Shown here one piece after another: positions 35,833 through 44,500 of a stretch of 64,000 nt of DNA; positions within the stretch are counted from its first letter, which is position 1, and each line of letters opens with the position of its first letter. The stretch is from assembly GCF_040448695.1 (NCBI RefSeq), contig NZ_CP159307.1:1240001-1304000 (forward strand), read 5' to 3'. Source of the stretch: Dehalogenimonas sp. 4OHTPN (GTDB lineage Bacteria; Chloroflexota; Dehalococcoidia; Dehalococcoidales; Dehalococcoidaceae). The notes below the pieces were generated by a model. That model was given only the letters and a program-made list of their open reading frames with translations. It did no database searches and was not told where the DNA came from. Both the position numbers and the translations under genes were made by a program.

Positions 35833-36911
35833 CCGCTTTCAACAAACTCCTGGTAGCCAACTTCAAACAATTCATGCGGGATAAAACCGCGGTCTTCTTC
35901 ACCTTCGCTTTCCCGCTGATTTTCATCTTCCTTTTCGGTATGGTTTTCGGCGGCGATAACATGGTCAACTACAACATCGGGGTGGTGCGGCAAGATGACT
36001 CGACCACCGCCGTTCACATCAGCGAAGCCTTGCACAACGTGCCTATTTTCACCATCACTGAAGGCGATTTGGACACAACTCTGGATTCTTTGAAGAGCGG
36101 CGACCTGGCCGCGGTGGTGGTCATTCCAGCCGGTCTGGATGACGCCATCGGTTCCGGTACCGCCGCGGCGGTCACTCTTTATCACGACCCGTCCCAGACA
36201 ACGACCAGTCAAGTCATCATTCCTGTGCTGCGGCAGTTGGTAGACGAATTCAACCGCCAGATCACCCAGGCGCCGGTGGTATTAACCCTGGCTGAAGAGT
36301 CCATCCTGGCTGCCAACCTCAGTTTCATAGATTTCTTCGTCCCGGGCATCTTGGCGCTGTCCATCATGCAGAGCGGCTTGTTCGGCGTGCTGCCTCTGGT
36401 CGAATGGCGCGAAAAGAAGGTGCTGAAACGCCTCGGCGTGACGCCCCTGACCCGCGGCGTCGTCGTTGCCAGCCAGCTCATCTTCCGCCTGGGGATTGCC
36501 GTCATCCAGGCGGCGATAATCATCGGCGTTGCCTATGCTGTCTTCGGCGTGCCGGTCCTGGGCAACTGGTTTTTACTCGTCGGGCTGGTCATGCTTGGAA
36601 CTTTGCTGTTCATCGCTCTGGGTTACGTAGTCGGAGCCAGAGTCAAAACCGTCGAAGGCGCCACGCCTATCGTCAACCTGATTTCATTTCCTATGATGTT
36701 CCTGTCCGGCATCTTCTGGCCGGTGGAAATGATGCCTGATTTTATCCGGCCGGTAATCACTGCCATGCCGCTGACTTACCTCGGCGACGCTTTCAGGCAG
36801 GTGATGGTAAATTCGCCGCCGCTGTATTCCATGGGCATAGACATCGCCGTCATGGTCGCCTGGCTGGCAGCATGCATGTTCCTGACGGTCCGCTTCTTCA
36901 AATGGGAATAG
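35829..36911 (+). CDS. ABC-2 type exporter permease
   Basis: Permease partner of the preceding ATPase. The 360-residue protein has one N-terminal membrane helix (about 20-38, FFTFAFPLIFIFLFGMVFGG), a large extracytoplasmic domain (about 45-165), and five more helices in the C-terminal half (IDFFVPGILALSIMQSG onward), the ABC2_membrane_3 arrangement. ATGA overlap with the ATPase gene supports translational coupling. A strong terminator follows 11 nt after the stop. Substrate cannot be told. Confidence 0.9.
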   Translation: MTAFNKLLVANFKQFMRDKTAVFFTFAFPLIFIFLFGMVFGGDNMVNYNIGVVRQDDSTTAVHISEALHNVPIFTITEGDLDTTLDSLKSGDLAAVVVIPAGLDDAIGSGTAAAVTLYHDPSQTTTSQVIIPVLRQLVDEFNRQITQAPVVLTLAEESILAANLSFIDFFVPGILALSIMQSGLFGVLPLVEWREKKVLKRLGVTPLTRGVVVASQLIFRLGIAVIQAAIIIGVAYAVFGVPVLGNWFLLVGLVMLGTLLFIALGYVVGARVKTVEGATPIVNLISFPMMFLSGIFWPVEMMPDFIRPVITAMPLTYLGDAFRQVMVNSPPLYSMGIDIAVMVAWLAACMFLTVRFFKWE

Positions 36912-36922
36912 ACCTCCAGTAT

Positions 36923-36955
36923 AAAAAGGCCGACCTAAAAGGTCGGCCTTTTTTG
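36923..36955. terminator. Bidirectional intrinsic terminator
   Basis: AAAAAGGCCGACC and GGTCGGCCTTTTTT arms around TAAAA form a perfect stem with a T-run on either strand. It ends both the ABC exporter operon (+) and queA (-). Confidence 0.92.
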
Positions 36956-36967
36956 TTCCCGCCGGAT

Positions 36968-38005
36968 CTAAACAATCAGCATGCCGTCGCCGAAGCTGTA
37001 AAACCGGTACTTCCGGGCGACAGCGGTGTCGTAGGCTGCTCTCAACCTGTCCCAACCGGTGAATGCCGCGGCCAGCATTAGCGGTGTGCCTCGGGGCAGG
37101 TGGAAATTGGTCACCAGACAGTCGATAACCCGGAACTCGAAACCGGGCAGGATGAAAAGTTCCACCCAACCCGCGAAAGGTTTCAGCGGCAACCCATTTT
37201 GTCCGGCCGCCCACTCCAAAGTCCGCACCGCAGAGGTGCCGACACCGAAAATCCGCCCGCCTGAAGCTTTCACCTCGTTAATGGCAGCGGCCGTTTCCAA
37301 CGGCAATACGGCGTACTCCCGATGGATGGGGTGCTTCGACGGGTCTTCTTCCTTGACAGGACGGAAAGTATCCAAACCGATGTGCAGGGTCACGAAAAGA
37401 AGCTTCACTCCTTTGGCCTCGATAGCCGCCAGAAGTGACGGCGTGAAATGCAGCCCGGCTGTCGGCGCGGCGACTGAACCGGCGACCCTGGAATAGACCG
37501 TTTGGTAACGCTCCACTTCGGTTTCGGTGAGCTGGTGGTGAATGTAGGGCGGCAGCGCCAGGATGCCGAGTTCGTCCAGGCGGGCTTCATCGGAAATCCG
37601 GAGGGTCGCGGTGCCGTCAGCGTCTTTATGCAGCAGTTCCAGGGTGACTCCAGCGGCAGTACCCGATTTATCGTAAAGCTCCACCACGCTACCGATACCG
37701 AGGCGTCTGGCCGGTTTGATGAGCGCCTGCCACTCTCCGGGGGCGCGGCGCAGGAGGAGCAGCGCCTCGACGCGGGCGCCGGTATCCTTTTTACAGCCGA
37801 ACAGTCGGGCGGGGATCACCCGGGAATCGTTGAAAACCATGGCGTCGCCCGGCCGCAGGTAATCGAGGATGTCGGAGAAGCGGCGGTGCTCGATAGCCCG
37901 GGAAAGGCGGTCGAGGACCAGCAGCCGTGAACTGTCCCGGGGCTCAGCCGGGGTCTGGGCGATATATTCAAGCGGCAGATGATAATTGAAATCAGAGGTT
38001 CTCAA
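36968..38005 (-). CDS. queA: S-adenosylmethionine:tRNA ribosyltransferase-isomerase
   Basis: QueA transfers the ribosyl moiety of SAM to preQ1 in tRNA to form epoxyqueuosine. The 345-residue protein starts MRTSDFNYHLPLEYIAQ, the standard QueA N-terminus, and has RDSSRLLVLDR, FNDSRVIPARLFG, and LHIGLDTFRPV and SAVRTLEWAA. The TTG at 38005 is preferred over the TTG at 38014, because the latter is inside a TATAAT box (38019-38014) and 38005 follows that box after 8 nt. This predicts a leaderless mRNA. It is divergent from surE. Confidence 0.94.
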   Translation of the reverse strand: MRTSDFNYHLPLEYIAQTPAEPRDSSRLLVLDRLSRAIEHRRFSDILDYLRPGDAMVFNDSRVIPARLFGCKKDTGARVEALLLLRRAPGEWQALIKPARRLGIGSVVELYDKSGTAAGVTLELLHKDADGTATLRISDEARLDELGILALPPYIHHQLTETEVERYQTVYSRVAGSVAAPTAGLHFTPSLLAAIEAKGVKLLFVTLHIGLDTFRPVKEEDPSKHPIHREYAVLPLETAAAINEVKASGGRIFGVGTSAVRTLEWAAGQNGLPLKPFAGWVELFILPGFEFRVIDCLVTNFHLPRGTPLMLAAAFTGWDRLRAAYDTAVARKYRFYSFGDGMLIV

Positions 38006-38013
38006 AGCGGTCA

Positions 38014-38019
38014 ATTATA
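38014..38019 (-). promoter_or_regulatory. queA -10 box
   Basis: Perfect TATAAT (minus strand) 8 nt before the TTG start at 38005. No convincing -35 at the usual distance. Confidence 0.5.
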
Positions 38020-38051
38020 GCGGTTCGGCGGCTTCCACCGCCACGGGCCGG

Positions 38052-38080
38052 TTTACCCTTTGGTGCCGATGTGTTATCCT
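38052..38080 (+). promoter_or_regulatory. surE promoter, predicted leaderless start
   Basis: TTTACC (38052-38057), 17 bp, extended -10 TGTTATCCT (-10 at 38075-38080); the GTG at 38089 follows after 8 nt. Confidence 0.6.
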
Positions 38081-38088
38081 AACCTCCC

Positions 38089-38880
38089 GTGAAAATACTC
38101 ATCTCTAATGACGACGGCATCCATTCCGCCGGACTGTGGACCCTGGCCAGCCATCTCAACACCATAGGCCGGGTTACCATTGTCGCGCCGGACCGGGAGC
38201 AGAGCGCCACCGGCACCTCTCTGACCCTGCGCCACCCGCTGCGCGTCGGCAAAGTGACCTCGCATGTCGGCGGCATCGAGTGCTGGGCCACCGAGGGACT
38301 CCCCGGCGACGCGGTGATCCTGGGACTGGAACGGGTAATGGAGAAGCCCGTCGGTCTGGTGGTTTCCGGCATCAATAACGGCCCAAATGTCGGCGATGAC
38401 GTCCTGATATCAGGCACTGTCGGCGCGGCGCTGCAGGCGTATCTGAGAAACATCCCTGCCGTCGCCGTGTCCACCTTCAACATCGAGTCGAACAACCATG
38501 AAACCCCGGCCCGTCTGGCGGCCATCATCGCCGCCGACATCGCTTCCGGCCGCCTTTCCGGCGATATCTTCCTGAACGTCAATGCACCAGACATACCGCT
38601 TGACCGGATCAAAGGCGTCAGGCTCTGTCACCTGGCCCACAAGACCCACATCGACACCGTCAAGGAAGGTCACGACGGCCGCCGCGAGTTCTACTGGCTG
38701 GTGCGCCGCAAACTGGATTCCGAAGCCGCCGCCGGCACCGATATCAAAGCTATCGAAGAAGACTGCGTCTCAGTCACCGAACTCCACGCCGACCTGTTCA
38801 GGAAACCGCCGATTCCCGGCCTAGAAGTTCTTTGTGACGAATGGTTCGGCAGGCTTACCAGCAGCTCCATTTCCAGATAG
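38089..38880 (+). CDS. surE: 5'/3'-nucleotidase SurE
   Basis: SurE is a metal-dependent nucleotidase/exopolyphosphatase linked to stationary survival. The 263-residue protein has KILISNDDGIHSAGL at the N-terminus (metal-binding Asp-Asp), VVAPDREQSATGTSLTL, SGINNGPNVGDDVLISGTVGAA, and INVN-like FLNVNAPDIP. GTG at 38089 has no SD but is 8 nt from a -10 box, so a leaderless mRNA is predicted. It is divergent from queA. Confidence 0.94.
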   Translation: MKILISNDDGIHSAGLWTLASHLNTIGRVTIVAPDREQSATGTSLTLRHPLRVGKVTSHVGGIECWATEGLPGDAVILGLERVMEKPVGLVVSGINNGPNVGDDVLISGTVGAALQAYLRNIPAVAVSTFNIESNNHETPARLAAIIAADIASGRLSGDIFLNVNAPDIPLDRIKGVRLCHLAHKTHIDTVKEGHDGRREFYWLVRRKLDSEAAAGTDIKAIEEDCVSVTELHADLFRKPPIPGLEVLCDEWFGRLTSSSISR

Positions 38881-38987
38881 CAGCTGGTATATCCTTCCTC
38901 ACATTCATCTTTGCAGAAATGATCAGGGGCTGACCGCCCAATCATGGTTCAACGAGCCACCACGAACGGTCTTTTCTGCTCTCAGGT

Positions 38988-39017
38988 TTTACCTCGCAGG
39001 GACTCTTGGGATATAAT
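38988..39017 (+). promoter_or_regulatory. Promoter for DUF2520-pan genes
   Basis: TTTACC (38988-38993), 18 bp, TATAAT (39012-39017). It would give a leader of about 97 nt before the ATG at 39122, carrying an AAGGAATGCCTT-type inverted repeat. It is suited to drive the genes through panC. Confidence 0.55.
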
Positions 39018-39121
39018 GACGTTATAAACAGTCCGCTTGTATCCTTCTTTTGAAGGAACGAGACGGCAATAGCCCGGAAGGAATGCCTTCCCTGCTTTTG
39101 CCGGGGAGGCATCAGCGTTTT

Positions 39122-39991
39122 ATGACGGGCGGCGATTTAAAGATCGGCATCATCGGCGCCGGAAAGGCGGGCACCGCCCTGGCCATGGGCCTGTCGCGGG
39201 CCGGCTACACTGTGGCCGCCGTCGCCAGCCGCAGCCCGGCTTCAGCCTACAAACTGGCTGACCGACTGCCTTCAGCCATCGCCTTCGACAAGCCGCAAGG
39301 CATCTGCGAGGCGGCCGATGTGGTGTTCATCGCCGTTCCCGACGCCGCCATTGGCGGGACAGCCGCGGCGCTTACGGCCCGGCCCGGGGTGATGGCCTGC
39401 CACGTCTCCGCGGCGACGCCTCTCGATGTCCTCGAGCCGCTAAGAGTGCAGGGAGCGATCACCGGCGTATTTCATCCGCTGCAGGCTATCGGCTCCCGCG
39501 CCGAGGCGGAAATTCTGCCCGGCATCACCTTCGCCATCGAAGCCGAGGAGCCATTGAAGGCGCTGCTCCAGCAGATGGCTTCGCGGTTGGGCGGCCGCAG
39601 CGTGGAGCTTTCCGGCGCCGACCGGGTTTTGTACCATGTGTCGGCGGTCATGGCTTCCAACTACCTGGTGACTCTCGTCGCCCTGGCCGCCGGGCTGTGG
39701 CAGGGCTTCGCCAACCGGGAACAGGCCGCCAGGGCCCTGGTACCCCTCATCCGCGGCACACTGGACTACATCGAGAATATCGGCATACCGGAATGCCTCA
39801 CCGGGCCGATCGCCCGCGGCGACACGGCCACCATTAAGCGGCACCTCGAGGCGCTCGTCGAAAATGCCCCGCAGACGTTGGATATTTACCGAAAACTCGG
39901 ACTGGAAACCATACCCGTCGCCGCCGCCAAAGGCGGCATTGATGAGGGAAAAGCCGCCGAACTCAGAGCATTACTGGAGAAGAGACTATGA
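39122..39991 (+). CDS. Rossmann-fold DUF2520 oxidoreductase-like protein
   Basis: The 289-residue protein has an N-terminal NAD(P)-binding site [21 protein letters not shown] (about 7-27), [15 protein letters not shown], and a C-terminal helical domain of the DUF2520 type ([23 protein letters not shown], then a helical bundle). The fold resembles pyrroline-5-carboxylate reductase and ketopantoate reductase-like proteins. Its location directly before panD-panB-panC raises the possibility that it supplies the missing ketopantoate reductase (PanE) step. That is an inference only. The ATG at 39122 is preferred over an extended frame from 39050. ATGA overlap with panD. Confidence 0.88.
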   Translation: MTGGDLKIGIIGAGKAGTALAMGLSRAGYTVAAVASRSPASAYKLADRLPSAIAFDKPQGICEAADVVFIAVPDAAIGGTAAALTARPGVMACHVSAATPLDVLEPLRVQGAITGVFHPLQAIGSRAEAEILPGITFAIEAEEPLKALLQQMASRLGGRSVELSGADRVLYHVSAVMASNYLVTLVALAAGLWQGFANREQAARALVPLIRGTLDYIENIGIPECLTGPIARGDTATIKRHLEALVENAPQTLDIYRKLGLETIPVAAAKGGIDEGKAAELRALLEKRL

Positions 39992-40365
39992 GAACGATGC
40001 TTAAGAGCAAGCTGCACCGGGCGCGGGTCACCCGCTGCGACCTGGAATACGAGGGCAGCATCACCATTGACCGCGACCTCTTGAAAGCCGCCGATATCCT
40101 GCCGTTCGAGCAGGTGCAGGTGCTCAATTTGAACAACAGCGCCCGATTCGCCACCTATGCTATCGAAGGCGAGGCGGGCTCTGGCGAGATAGGCCTCAAC
40201 GGCGCCGCCGCCCGCTGCGCCTGTAAAGGTGACCTGGTCATCATACTAACTTATGACCAGGTGGCTGAGGATCAGCTTTCCAGCCATATGCCTACACTGG
40301 TTTACGTAGACGAAAATAACCGCATTACCTCGGTGAAGCAGGCTATCGGCGCGATTTCTTTCTAA
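39988..40365 (+). CDS. panD: Aspartate 1-decarboxylase
   Basis: PanD makes beta-alanine for pantothenate. It is the pyruvoyl type: the proenzyme cleaves between Gly and Ser in [10 protein letters not shown] (near residues 20-29). [12 protein letters not shown] at the N-terminus, [20 protein letters not shown] and [16 protein letters not shown] are the family motifs. The 125 residues are normal length. It overlaps the preceding gene by 4 nt and is followed by panB, panC. Confidence 0.95.
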   Translation: MRTMLKSKLHRARVTRCDLEYEGSITIDRDLLKAADILPFEQVQVLNLNNSARFATYAIEGEAGSGEIGLNGAAARCACKGDLVIILTYDQVAEDQLSSHMPTLVYVDENNRITSVKQAIGAISF

Positions 40366-40375
40366 TAACTCTTAT

Positions 40376-40400
40376 GGATTCCCGCCTTCGCGGGAATGAC
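40376..40400. repeat. Short palindromic intergenic repeat
   Basis: GGATTCCCGCCTTCGCGGGAATGAC includes the inverted arms ATTCCCGC and GCGGGAAT (40378-40397). This type of repeat is widespread in bacterial intergenic DNA. It provides the ATG at 40396 that could mislead start prediction of panB. Confidence 0.6.
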
Positions 40401-40413
40401 AAAGGAGCCTCAG

Positions 40414-41259
40414 ATGAGAACCACCGTCCAGCAGGTCAAGGACTACAAAGCCAGGGGCGAGAGGTTCGCCATGCTTACCGCCTACGACTATTCGACGGCG
40501 AAAATCATCGACGCCGCCGGAATCCCGATCATACTGGTCGGGGACTCCCTGGGCACAGTAGTCCTCGGATATGAATCGACCATACCGGTGACCATGGACG
40601 ATATGATCCACCACACCAAAGCCGTCGTCCGGGGCTCTAGTAAAGCCATGGTAGTGGGCGACATGCCGTTCATGACCTATCACATCACCATCGAGGAGAC
40701 AATGCGGAACGCCGCCCGCTTCATCCAGGAGGCCGGCGCCCAGGCGGTCAAACTCGAAGGCGGCATCACCATAGCCGACAAGGTAAAAAAACTGGTCGAC
40801 TGCGGCATACCTGTGATGGGCCATATCGGCCTCACCCCGCAGTCGGTCAACCAACTATCCGGCTATAGGGTGCAGGGCCGGACGCCGGAGGCGGCCAGGA
40901 GACTGCTGGCCGACGCCCGGGCTCTGGAAGCCGCCGGAGCCTTCGCCATCGTCTTGGAGACGATGCCGTCCGAGCTCTCGGCCTATATCACCTCAAGAAT
41001 CAATATACCTACCATCGGAATCGGCGCCGGGCCCGGCTGCGACGGCCAGGTGCAGGTCATCTCCGACCTGCTGGGCCTGTTCACCGACTTCGTGCCTAAA
41101 CACGCCGGCCGCTACGATAAGCTGGCCGACGAGATCGCCGAAGCGGTGACAACCTACGCCAGCGACGTGAAGAGCGGGGTGTTCCCAGCCGCCGAACACG
41201 GTTTCGACATGAATGAGGCGGTCATCGAAGACCTGCGGCGGGAAGATGAAAGTACTTAG
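40414..41259 (+). CDS. panB: 3-methyl-2-oxobutanoate hydroxymethyltransferase
   Basis: PanB transfers a hydroxymethyl group from methylene-tetrahydrofolate to ketoisovalerate, giving ketopantoate. The 281-residue protein has FAMLTAYDYSTAKIID, ILVGDSLGTVVLGYESTIPV (metal-binding Asp), VVGDMPFMTYH, AVKLEGG and MGHIGLTPQSVNQLSGY. The ATG at 40414 with AAGGAG (40402-40407) 6 nt upstream is preferred over the ATG at 40396 within a repeat. panC begins inside its end. Confidence 0.95.
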   Translation: MRTTVQQVKDYKARGERFAMLTAYDYSTAKIIDAAGIPIILVGDSLGTVVLGYESTIPVTMDDMIHHTKAVVRGSSKAMVVGDMPFMTYHITIEETMRNAARFIQEAGAQAVKLEGGITIADKVKKLVDCGIPVMGHIGLTPQSVNQLSGYRVQGRTPEAARRLLADARALEAAGAFAIVLETMPSELSAYITSRINIPTIGIGAGPGCDGQVQVISDLLGLFTDFVPKHAGRYDKLADEIAEAVTTYASDVKSGVFPAAEHGFDMNEAVIEDLRREDEST

Positions 41260-42079
41260 GTCGATCAGCGCGTTACGCGATTACCGGAAACAATTGGCGG
41301 GGAGCGTCGGGCTGGTGCTGACTATGGGTTTCCTTCATGAGGGACACCTGTCCCTGGTACGCAGGTCGAAGGCCGAGTGCGAGTATACTTTTGTCAGCAT
41401 CTTCGTCAATCCCACCCAGTTTGGACCGGACGAGGATTTCGGCGCTTATCCCCGGGACACTAACCGGGATCTAAAGCTGCTTGAAAACACCGGCGCCGAC
41501 GCCGTGTTTTTACCCGGCGCCGGGGAAATGTATCCCCCCGGCGCCGATACTGTCGTCGTGCCCGGAAAAACCGCCCATAGGCTGGAGGGCGCCGCTCGGC
41601 CCGGCCACTTCCGCGGAGTAGCCACCGTCGTCCTCAAGCTGTTCAACTTGATCCAGCCGCAGCGAGCCTACTTCGGCCAGAAGGACGCCCAGCAGGCGGC
41701 GGTCATCAGGAAGATGGTCGCCGACCTCGACGTGCCGGTCGAAATCGCCGTCATGCCCACGGTGAGGGAAGGCGACGGCCTGGCCATGAGCAGCCGCAAT
41801 ACCTATCTGAATCCGGCCGAACGTGAAGCCGCCACGGTGCTCTACCGGTCATTGAAGCTGGCTGAGGAACTGATCAACGGCGGAGAGAGGGACGCCGAAA
41901 TCGTCCGGCAGCGGATGACAGAACTGATCTCAGCTGAACCGCTTGCCCACATCGATTATGTTTCGGTGGCCGACGCCGGCAGCCTTGATGAGCTGGCTTT
42001 CGTTATCAGGCCGGCCTTGGTATCTCTTGCTGTCCGTATCGGGCGGACGCGGTTAATCGACAACGTCACACTGACTTAG
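41246..42079 (+). CDS. panC: Pantoate-beta-alanine ligase
   Basis: PanC condenses pantoate with beta-alanine using ATP. The 277-residue protein has the class I synthetase-like motif LTMGFLHEGHLSLVRRSK, FVNPTQFGPDEDF, FRGVATVVLKLFNLIQP, FGQKDAQQA and AMSSRNTYL. Start at 41246 (MKVLRSISAL), overlapping panB by 14 nt; the ATG-like frame to 41213 is inside panB. Its end overlaps the convergent MFS gene by 14 nt. With panD and panB it makes a pantothenate operon lacking only panE. Confidence 0.95.
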   Translation: MKVLRSISALRDYRKQLAGSVGLVLTMGFLHEGHLSLVRRSKAECEYTFVSIFVNPTQFGPDEDFGAYPRDTNRDLKLLENTGADAVFLPGAGEMYPPGADTVVVPGKTAHRLEGAARPGHFRGVATVVLKLFNLIQPQRAYFGQKDAQQAAVIRKMVADLDVPVEIAVMPTVREGDGLAMSSRNTYLNPAEREAATVLYRSLKLAEELINGGERDAEIVRQRMTELISAEPLAHIDYVSVADAGSLDELAFVIRPALVSLAVRIGRTRLIDNVTLT

Positions 42080-43310
42080 CCGGCTTGACCAGCACCATCA
42101 ATCCGAGCATCGCCAGGAACGCCATTGCCGCGCCGAAGAAGAACGGGCTGGCGGGTGACACCTCCTGCCACAGGAACCCGGCAATAAGGCTGGCCGGTAG
42201 CAGCAGCAGTCCCAGCACGCCGTGGTACATGCCGAAGGCGGTACCCCGCTTCTCCGGCGGTACCAGGTCGGCGACGAAAGCCTTAGCCACCCCCTCCACG
42301 ATGCCGTAATAGACGCCAAAGACGGCGAACAGCAGCCAGATATGCCAGCTGGCGCCGGCGGCGGCGAATCCCAGATACGCGGCGGCGTAGATGCCCCAGC
42401 CGATCATCATCAGGGTTCTGCGGCCAAGCCGGTCTGACAGGACGCCGGCCGGCGTCGCCGCCAGCATATAGGTGATGTTGAAGACAACCAGCATCAGGGT
42501 GACATCGAGGACGGAATTGCCCAGATTTTGCGCCCGGAGGATGGCGAAGAAGCTCGACGAATTGCCCAGGGTGAAGATGCCGAGCACCAGCAGGAACAGC
42601 TTGAATTCCCGGCTCATGCCATTGACCGTATCGCGAAAGCCGGTCTTTTCGACCTCAACCCACGCCGCCCGGCGGGGATCCTTGACCATAGTGGCCAAAA
42701 TGACGACCGAGATGACGGCCGGGATGACGCCGATGACGACCAGTAGTCGGAAAGTGTCCTGGGTCAGATCGACACTGCCGCGCTGGGTCAGGTAGATAAC
42801 CGTCGCGGCGATGAACAGGCCGAGGAAAGCCCCCGCCGAGTCCATGGCTTTGTGCAGGCCGAAACTGCGCCCGCGTTCTTTTGGTTCGATCGAGGCGGCG
42901 ATGAGGGCGTCCCGCGGCGAGGTGCGCAGCCCCTTGCCCAGCCGGTCGGCGAAACGGATGCCCAGCACGGCGGTCCAGTGCCCGGCCAGGTACATGAACG
43001 GCTTAGCCAGCGTCGACAGCCCGTAGCCGGCTATCGACAGTGCCTTGTAGCGGCGCAGCCTGTCGGCCAGCCGGCCGGAGTAAATCTTGACCAGGGCCTC
43101 GGTAGAATCCGACACGCCGCCGACCAGGCCGATTACGGAGGGGGCTACGCCGAGGACGTTGGCCAGGAACAGCGGCACCAGGGTAAATATCATCTCCGAC
43201 GAGATGTCAGTGAAAAAACTGGTCAGGCCAAGATAGAAGACGTTGGGGCGCACGCCGAGGATCTTTTTCGAGTCAGAGGCAGGTGGCACGGTGGCATCGA
43301 GATTCGGCAT
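42066..43310 (-). CDS. Major facilitator superfamily transporter
   Basis: A 12-helix MFS transporter of about 414 residues. The family motif between helices 2 and 3, DSTEALVKIYSGRLADRLRRYK, and the corresponding GVLSDRLGRRTLMMIGW in the second half are clear; ATSPRDALIA-like RTSPRDALIAASI sits between helices 4 and 5. Substrate is unknown. The second in-frame ATG (43310) is favoured over 43316 since a TAAGAT -10 (43322-43317) with TTTACC (43344-43339) lies directly upstream, leaving about 6 nt. It is convergent with panC, with a 14-nt overlap. Confidence 0.88.
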   Translation of the reverse strand: MPNLDATVPPASDSKKILGVRPNVFYLGLTSFFTDISSEMIFTLVPLFLANVLGVAPSVIGLVGGVSDSTEALVKIYSGRLADRLRRYKALSIAGYGLSTLAKPFMYLAGHWTAVLGIRFADRLGKGLRTSPRDALIAASIEPKERGRSFGLHKAMDSAGAFLGLFIAATVIYLTQRGSVDLTQDTFRLLVVIGVIPAVISVVILATMVKDPRRAAWVEVEKTGFRDTVNGMSREFKLFLLVLGIFTLGNSSSFFAILRAQNLGNSVLDVTLMLVVFNITYMLAATPAGVLSDRLGRRTLMMIGWGIYAAAYLGFAAAGASWHIWLLFAVFGVYYGIVEGVAKAFVADLVPPEKRGTAFGMYHGVLGLLLLPASLIAGFLWQEVSPASPFFFGAAMAFLAMLGLMVLVKPAKSV

Positions 43311-43316
43311 AGCCAT

Positions 43317-43344
43317 ATCTTAACAGAGCCGAACCTGAGGTAAA
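43317..43344 (-). promoter_or_regulatory. Putative MFS gene promoter
   Basis: Minus strand TTTACC (43344-43339), 16-bp spacer, TAAGAT (43322-43317). Close to the start codon, so the transcript could be nearly leaderless. Confidence 0.4.
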
Positions 43345-43359
43345 ATGGCTAAAAAAAAT

Positions 43360-43434
43360 TGGCTCCCGAGGAAGGATTCGAACCTTCGGCCAATCGGTTA
43401 ACAGCCGACCGCTCTACCACTGAGCTACTCGGGA
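43360..43434 (-). tRNA. tRNA-Asn(GTT)
   Basis: The minus-strand sequence folds with acceptor TCCCGAG/CTCGGGA, D-arm GCTCAGTGGTAGAGC, anticodon loop CTGTTAA (GTT) and T-loop GTTCGAATC. CCA is encoded at 43362-43360. Last of four tRNAs in a row. Confidence 0.95.
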
Positions 43435-43443
43435 GTGTGGGTC

Positions 43444-43517
43444 TGGCTGCCGAGCCAGGATTCGAACCTGGGCAAAAGGATCCAAAGTCCTCTGTGCTAC
43501 CACTACACAACTCGGCA
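43444..43517 (-). tRNA. tRNA-Gln(TTG)
   Basis: Acceptor TGCCGAG/CTCGGCA, anticodon stem AGGA/TCCT with loop CTTTGGA (TTG) and T-loop GTTCGAATC. CCA is encoded at 43446-43444. Confidence 0.93.
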
Positions 43518-43539
43518 AGGCTTTTCATCAGCTCAAAGC

Positions 43540-43627
43540 TGGTGCCGAAGGTCGGACTCGAACCGACACAGGAGTTGCCCCCTAGCAGTTTTTGAGACTG
43601 CCGCGTCTACCATTCCGCCACTCCGGC
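43540..43627 (-). tRNA. tRNA-Leu(CAA)
   Basis: A class II tRNA with a long variable arm. Acceptor GCCGGAG pairs with CTTCGGC (one G-T pair), the anticodon loop is CTCAAAA (CAA), and the T-loop is GTTCGAGTC. CCA is encoded at 43542-43540. Confidence 0.94.
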
Positions 43628-43658
43628 AAAAAGCCGAATGTTGTTAAAGATCAGGGGG

Positions 43659-43734
<76 letters not shown>

Positions 43735-43750
43735 GCGAACAACGCTTGTT

Positions 43751-43779
43751 ATTGTATCGGTTTGGAATTGCCCGGTCAA
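43751..43779 (-). promoter_or_regulatory. tRNA cluster promoter
   Basis: Minus strand TTGACC (43779-43774), 17 bp, TACAAT (43756-43751), with the tRNA-Phe 5' end 17 nt downstream. All four tRNAs follow in the same direction. Confidence 0.8.
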
Positions 43780-43795
43780 GCGTTGGCGCCTTAGG

Positions 43796-44380
43796 TTAAA
43801 TACCGCCGTACCGGGTAAAAATGATGAGAACGATTAAAGAAGAAAGGGCGGAACCGATTGCCACCTGGGCGGCAGTATGCTGCCCGAGATGCACCCGGGC
43901 CCAACCCATCAAAGGGATGAGCGACAAAGAAGGAACCGCCCAAGCGCCATAGAGGAGATGCAACACCGTCACCAGTGCCGCAACCGTTGACGCATGAACT
44001 GAAATTTTCCACCAAAGATTGATGAAAGCGAAACTGACTATGGAAGCCAGACCGGCGATCAGGGCGGCAGTTAAGAGCTGCGGGGCATTCAACCATGTCA
44101 GGATGAAGATCCCCAGGACGTTGAAGAAAAGCCCGACGACATAGATCCGGTGGCGCTGGTGCCGCCGGTTTGAGAAAAGGGCATCCATGCGTCCCGTTCT
44201 GACCAGATAAACGGCGATGAGTAGCGGCGGCACGAAGCACAGACCGGTCACCGCAATAAACCATTTCAGTGCTTCAACCGCCGAACCGGCAGCCTCCGAT
44301 GCTACTAAACCCAGGATGATCAATCCCGCTGCCAGGGGATTGAGCCCGTCGGAAATCAAATTGGCGATTCTTGTTTTGGT
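43796..44380 (-). CDS. PAP2-like integral membrane protein
   Basis: This protein of about 194 residues has five to six membrane helices. The C-terminal part has ISVHASTVAALVTVLHLLYGA and LMGWARVHLGQHTAAQVAIGS, which recall the PAP2 phosphatase motifs SxxH and R-x5-H; the expected Asp after the last His is not seen, so catalysis is uncertain. The TTG at 44380 (MTKTRIANL) with AGGGG upstream is favoured over the ATG at 44410, because a TATAAT box at 44414-44409 overlaps that ATG. It is divergent from sufC and upstream of the tRNA promoter. Confidence 0.75.
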   Translation of the reverse strand, partial: TKTRIANLISDGLNPLAAGLIILGLVASEAAGSAVEALKWFIAVTGLCFVPPLLIAVYLVRTGRMDALFSNRRHQRHRIYVVGLFFNVLGIFILTWLNAPQLLTAALIAGLASIVSFAFINLWWKISVHASTVAALVTVLHLLYGAWAVPSLSLIPLMGWARVHLGQHTAAQVAIGSALSSLIVLIIFTRYGGI

Positions 44381-44446
44381 CAATTCTGCCCCTGATCTGA
44401 AACGCGCCATTATAGCATACCAGCCAGCCAGCGGCGGTTCTCTTAT

Positions 44447-44475
44447 TTGACCCCCGCAGAATGGTAACCGATAAT
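44447..44475 (+). promoter_or_regulatory. sufCB promoter
   Basis: TTGACC (44447-44452), 17 bp, GATAAT (44470-44475). It leaves a leader of about 20 nt with CGGGAGG before the sufC ATG (44501). Confidence 0.6.
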
Positions 44476-44500
44476 AGATATATCATCCGGGAGGTAGTCA

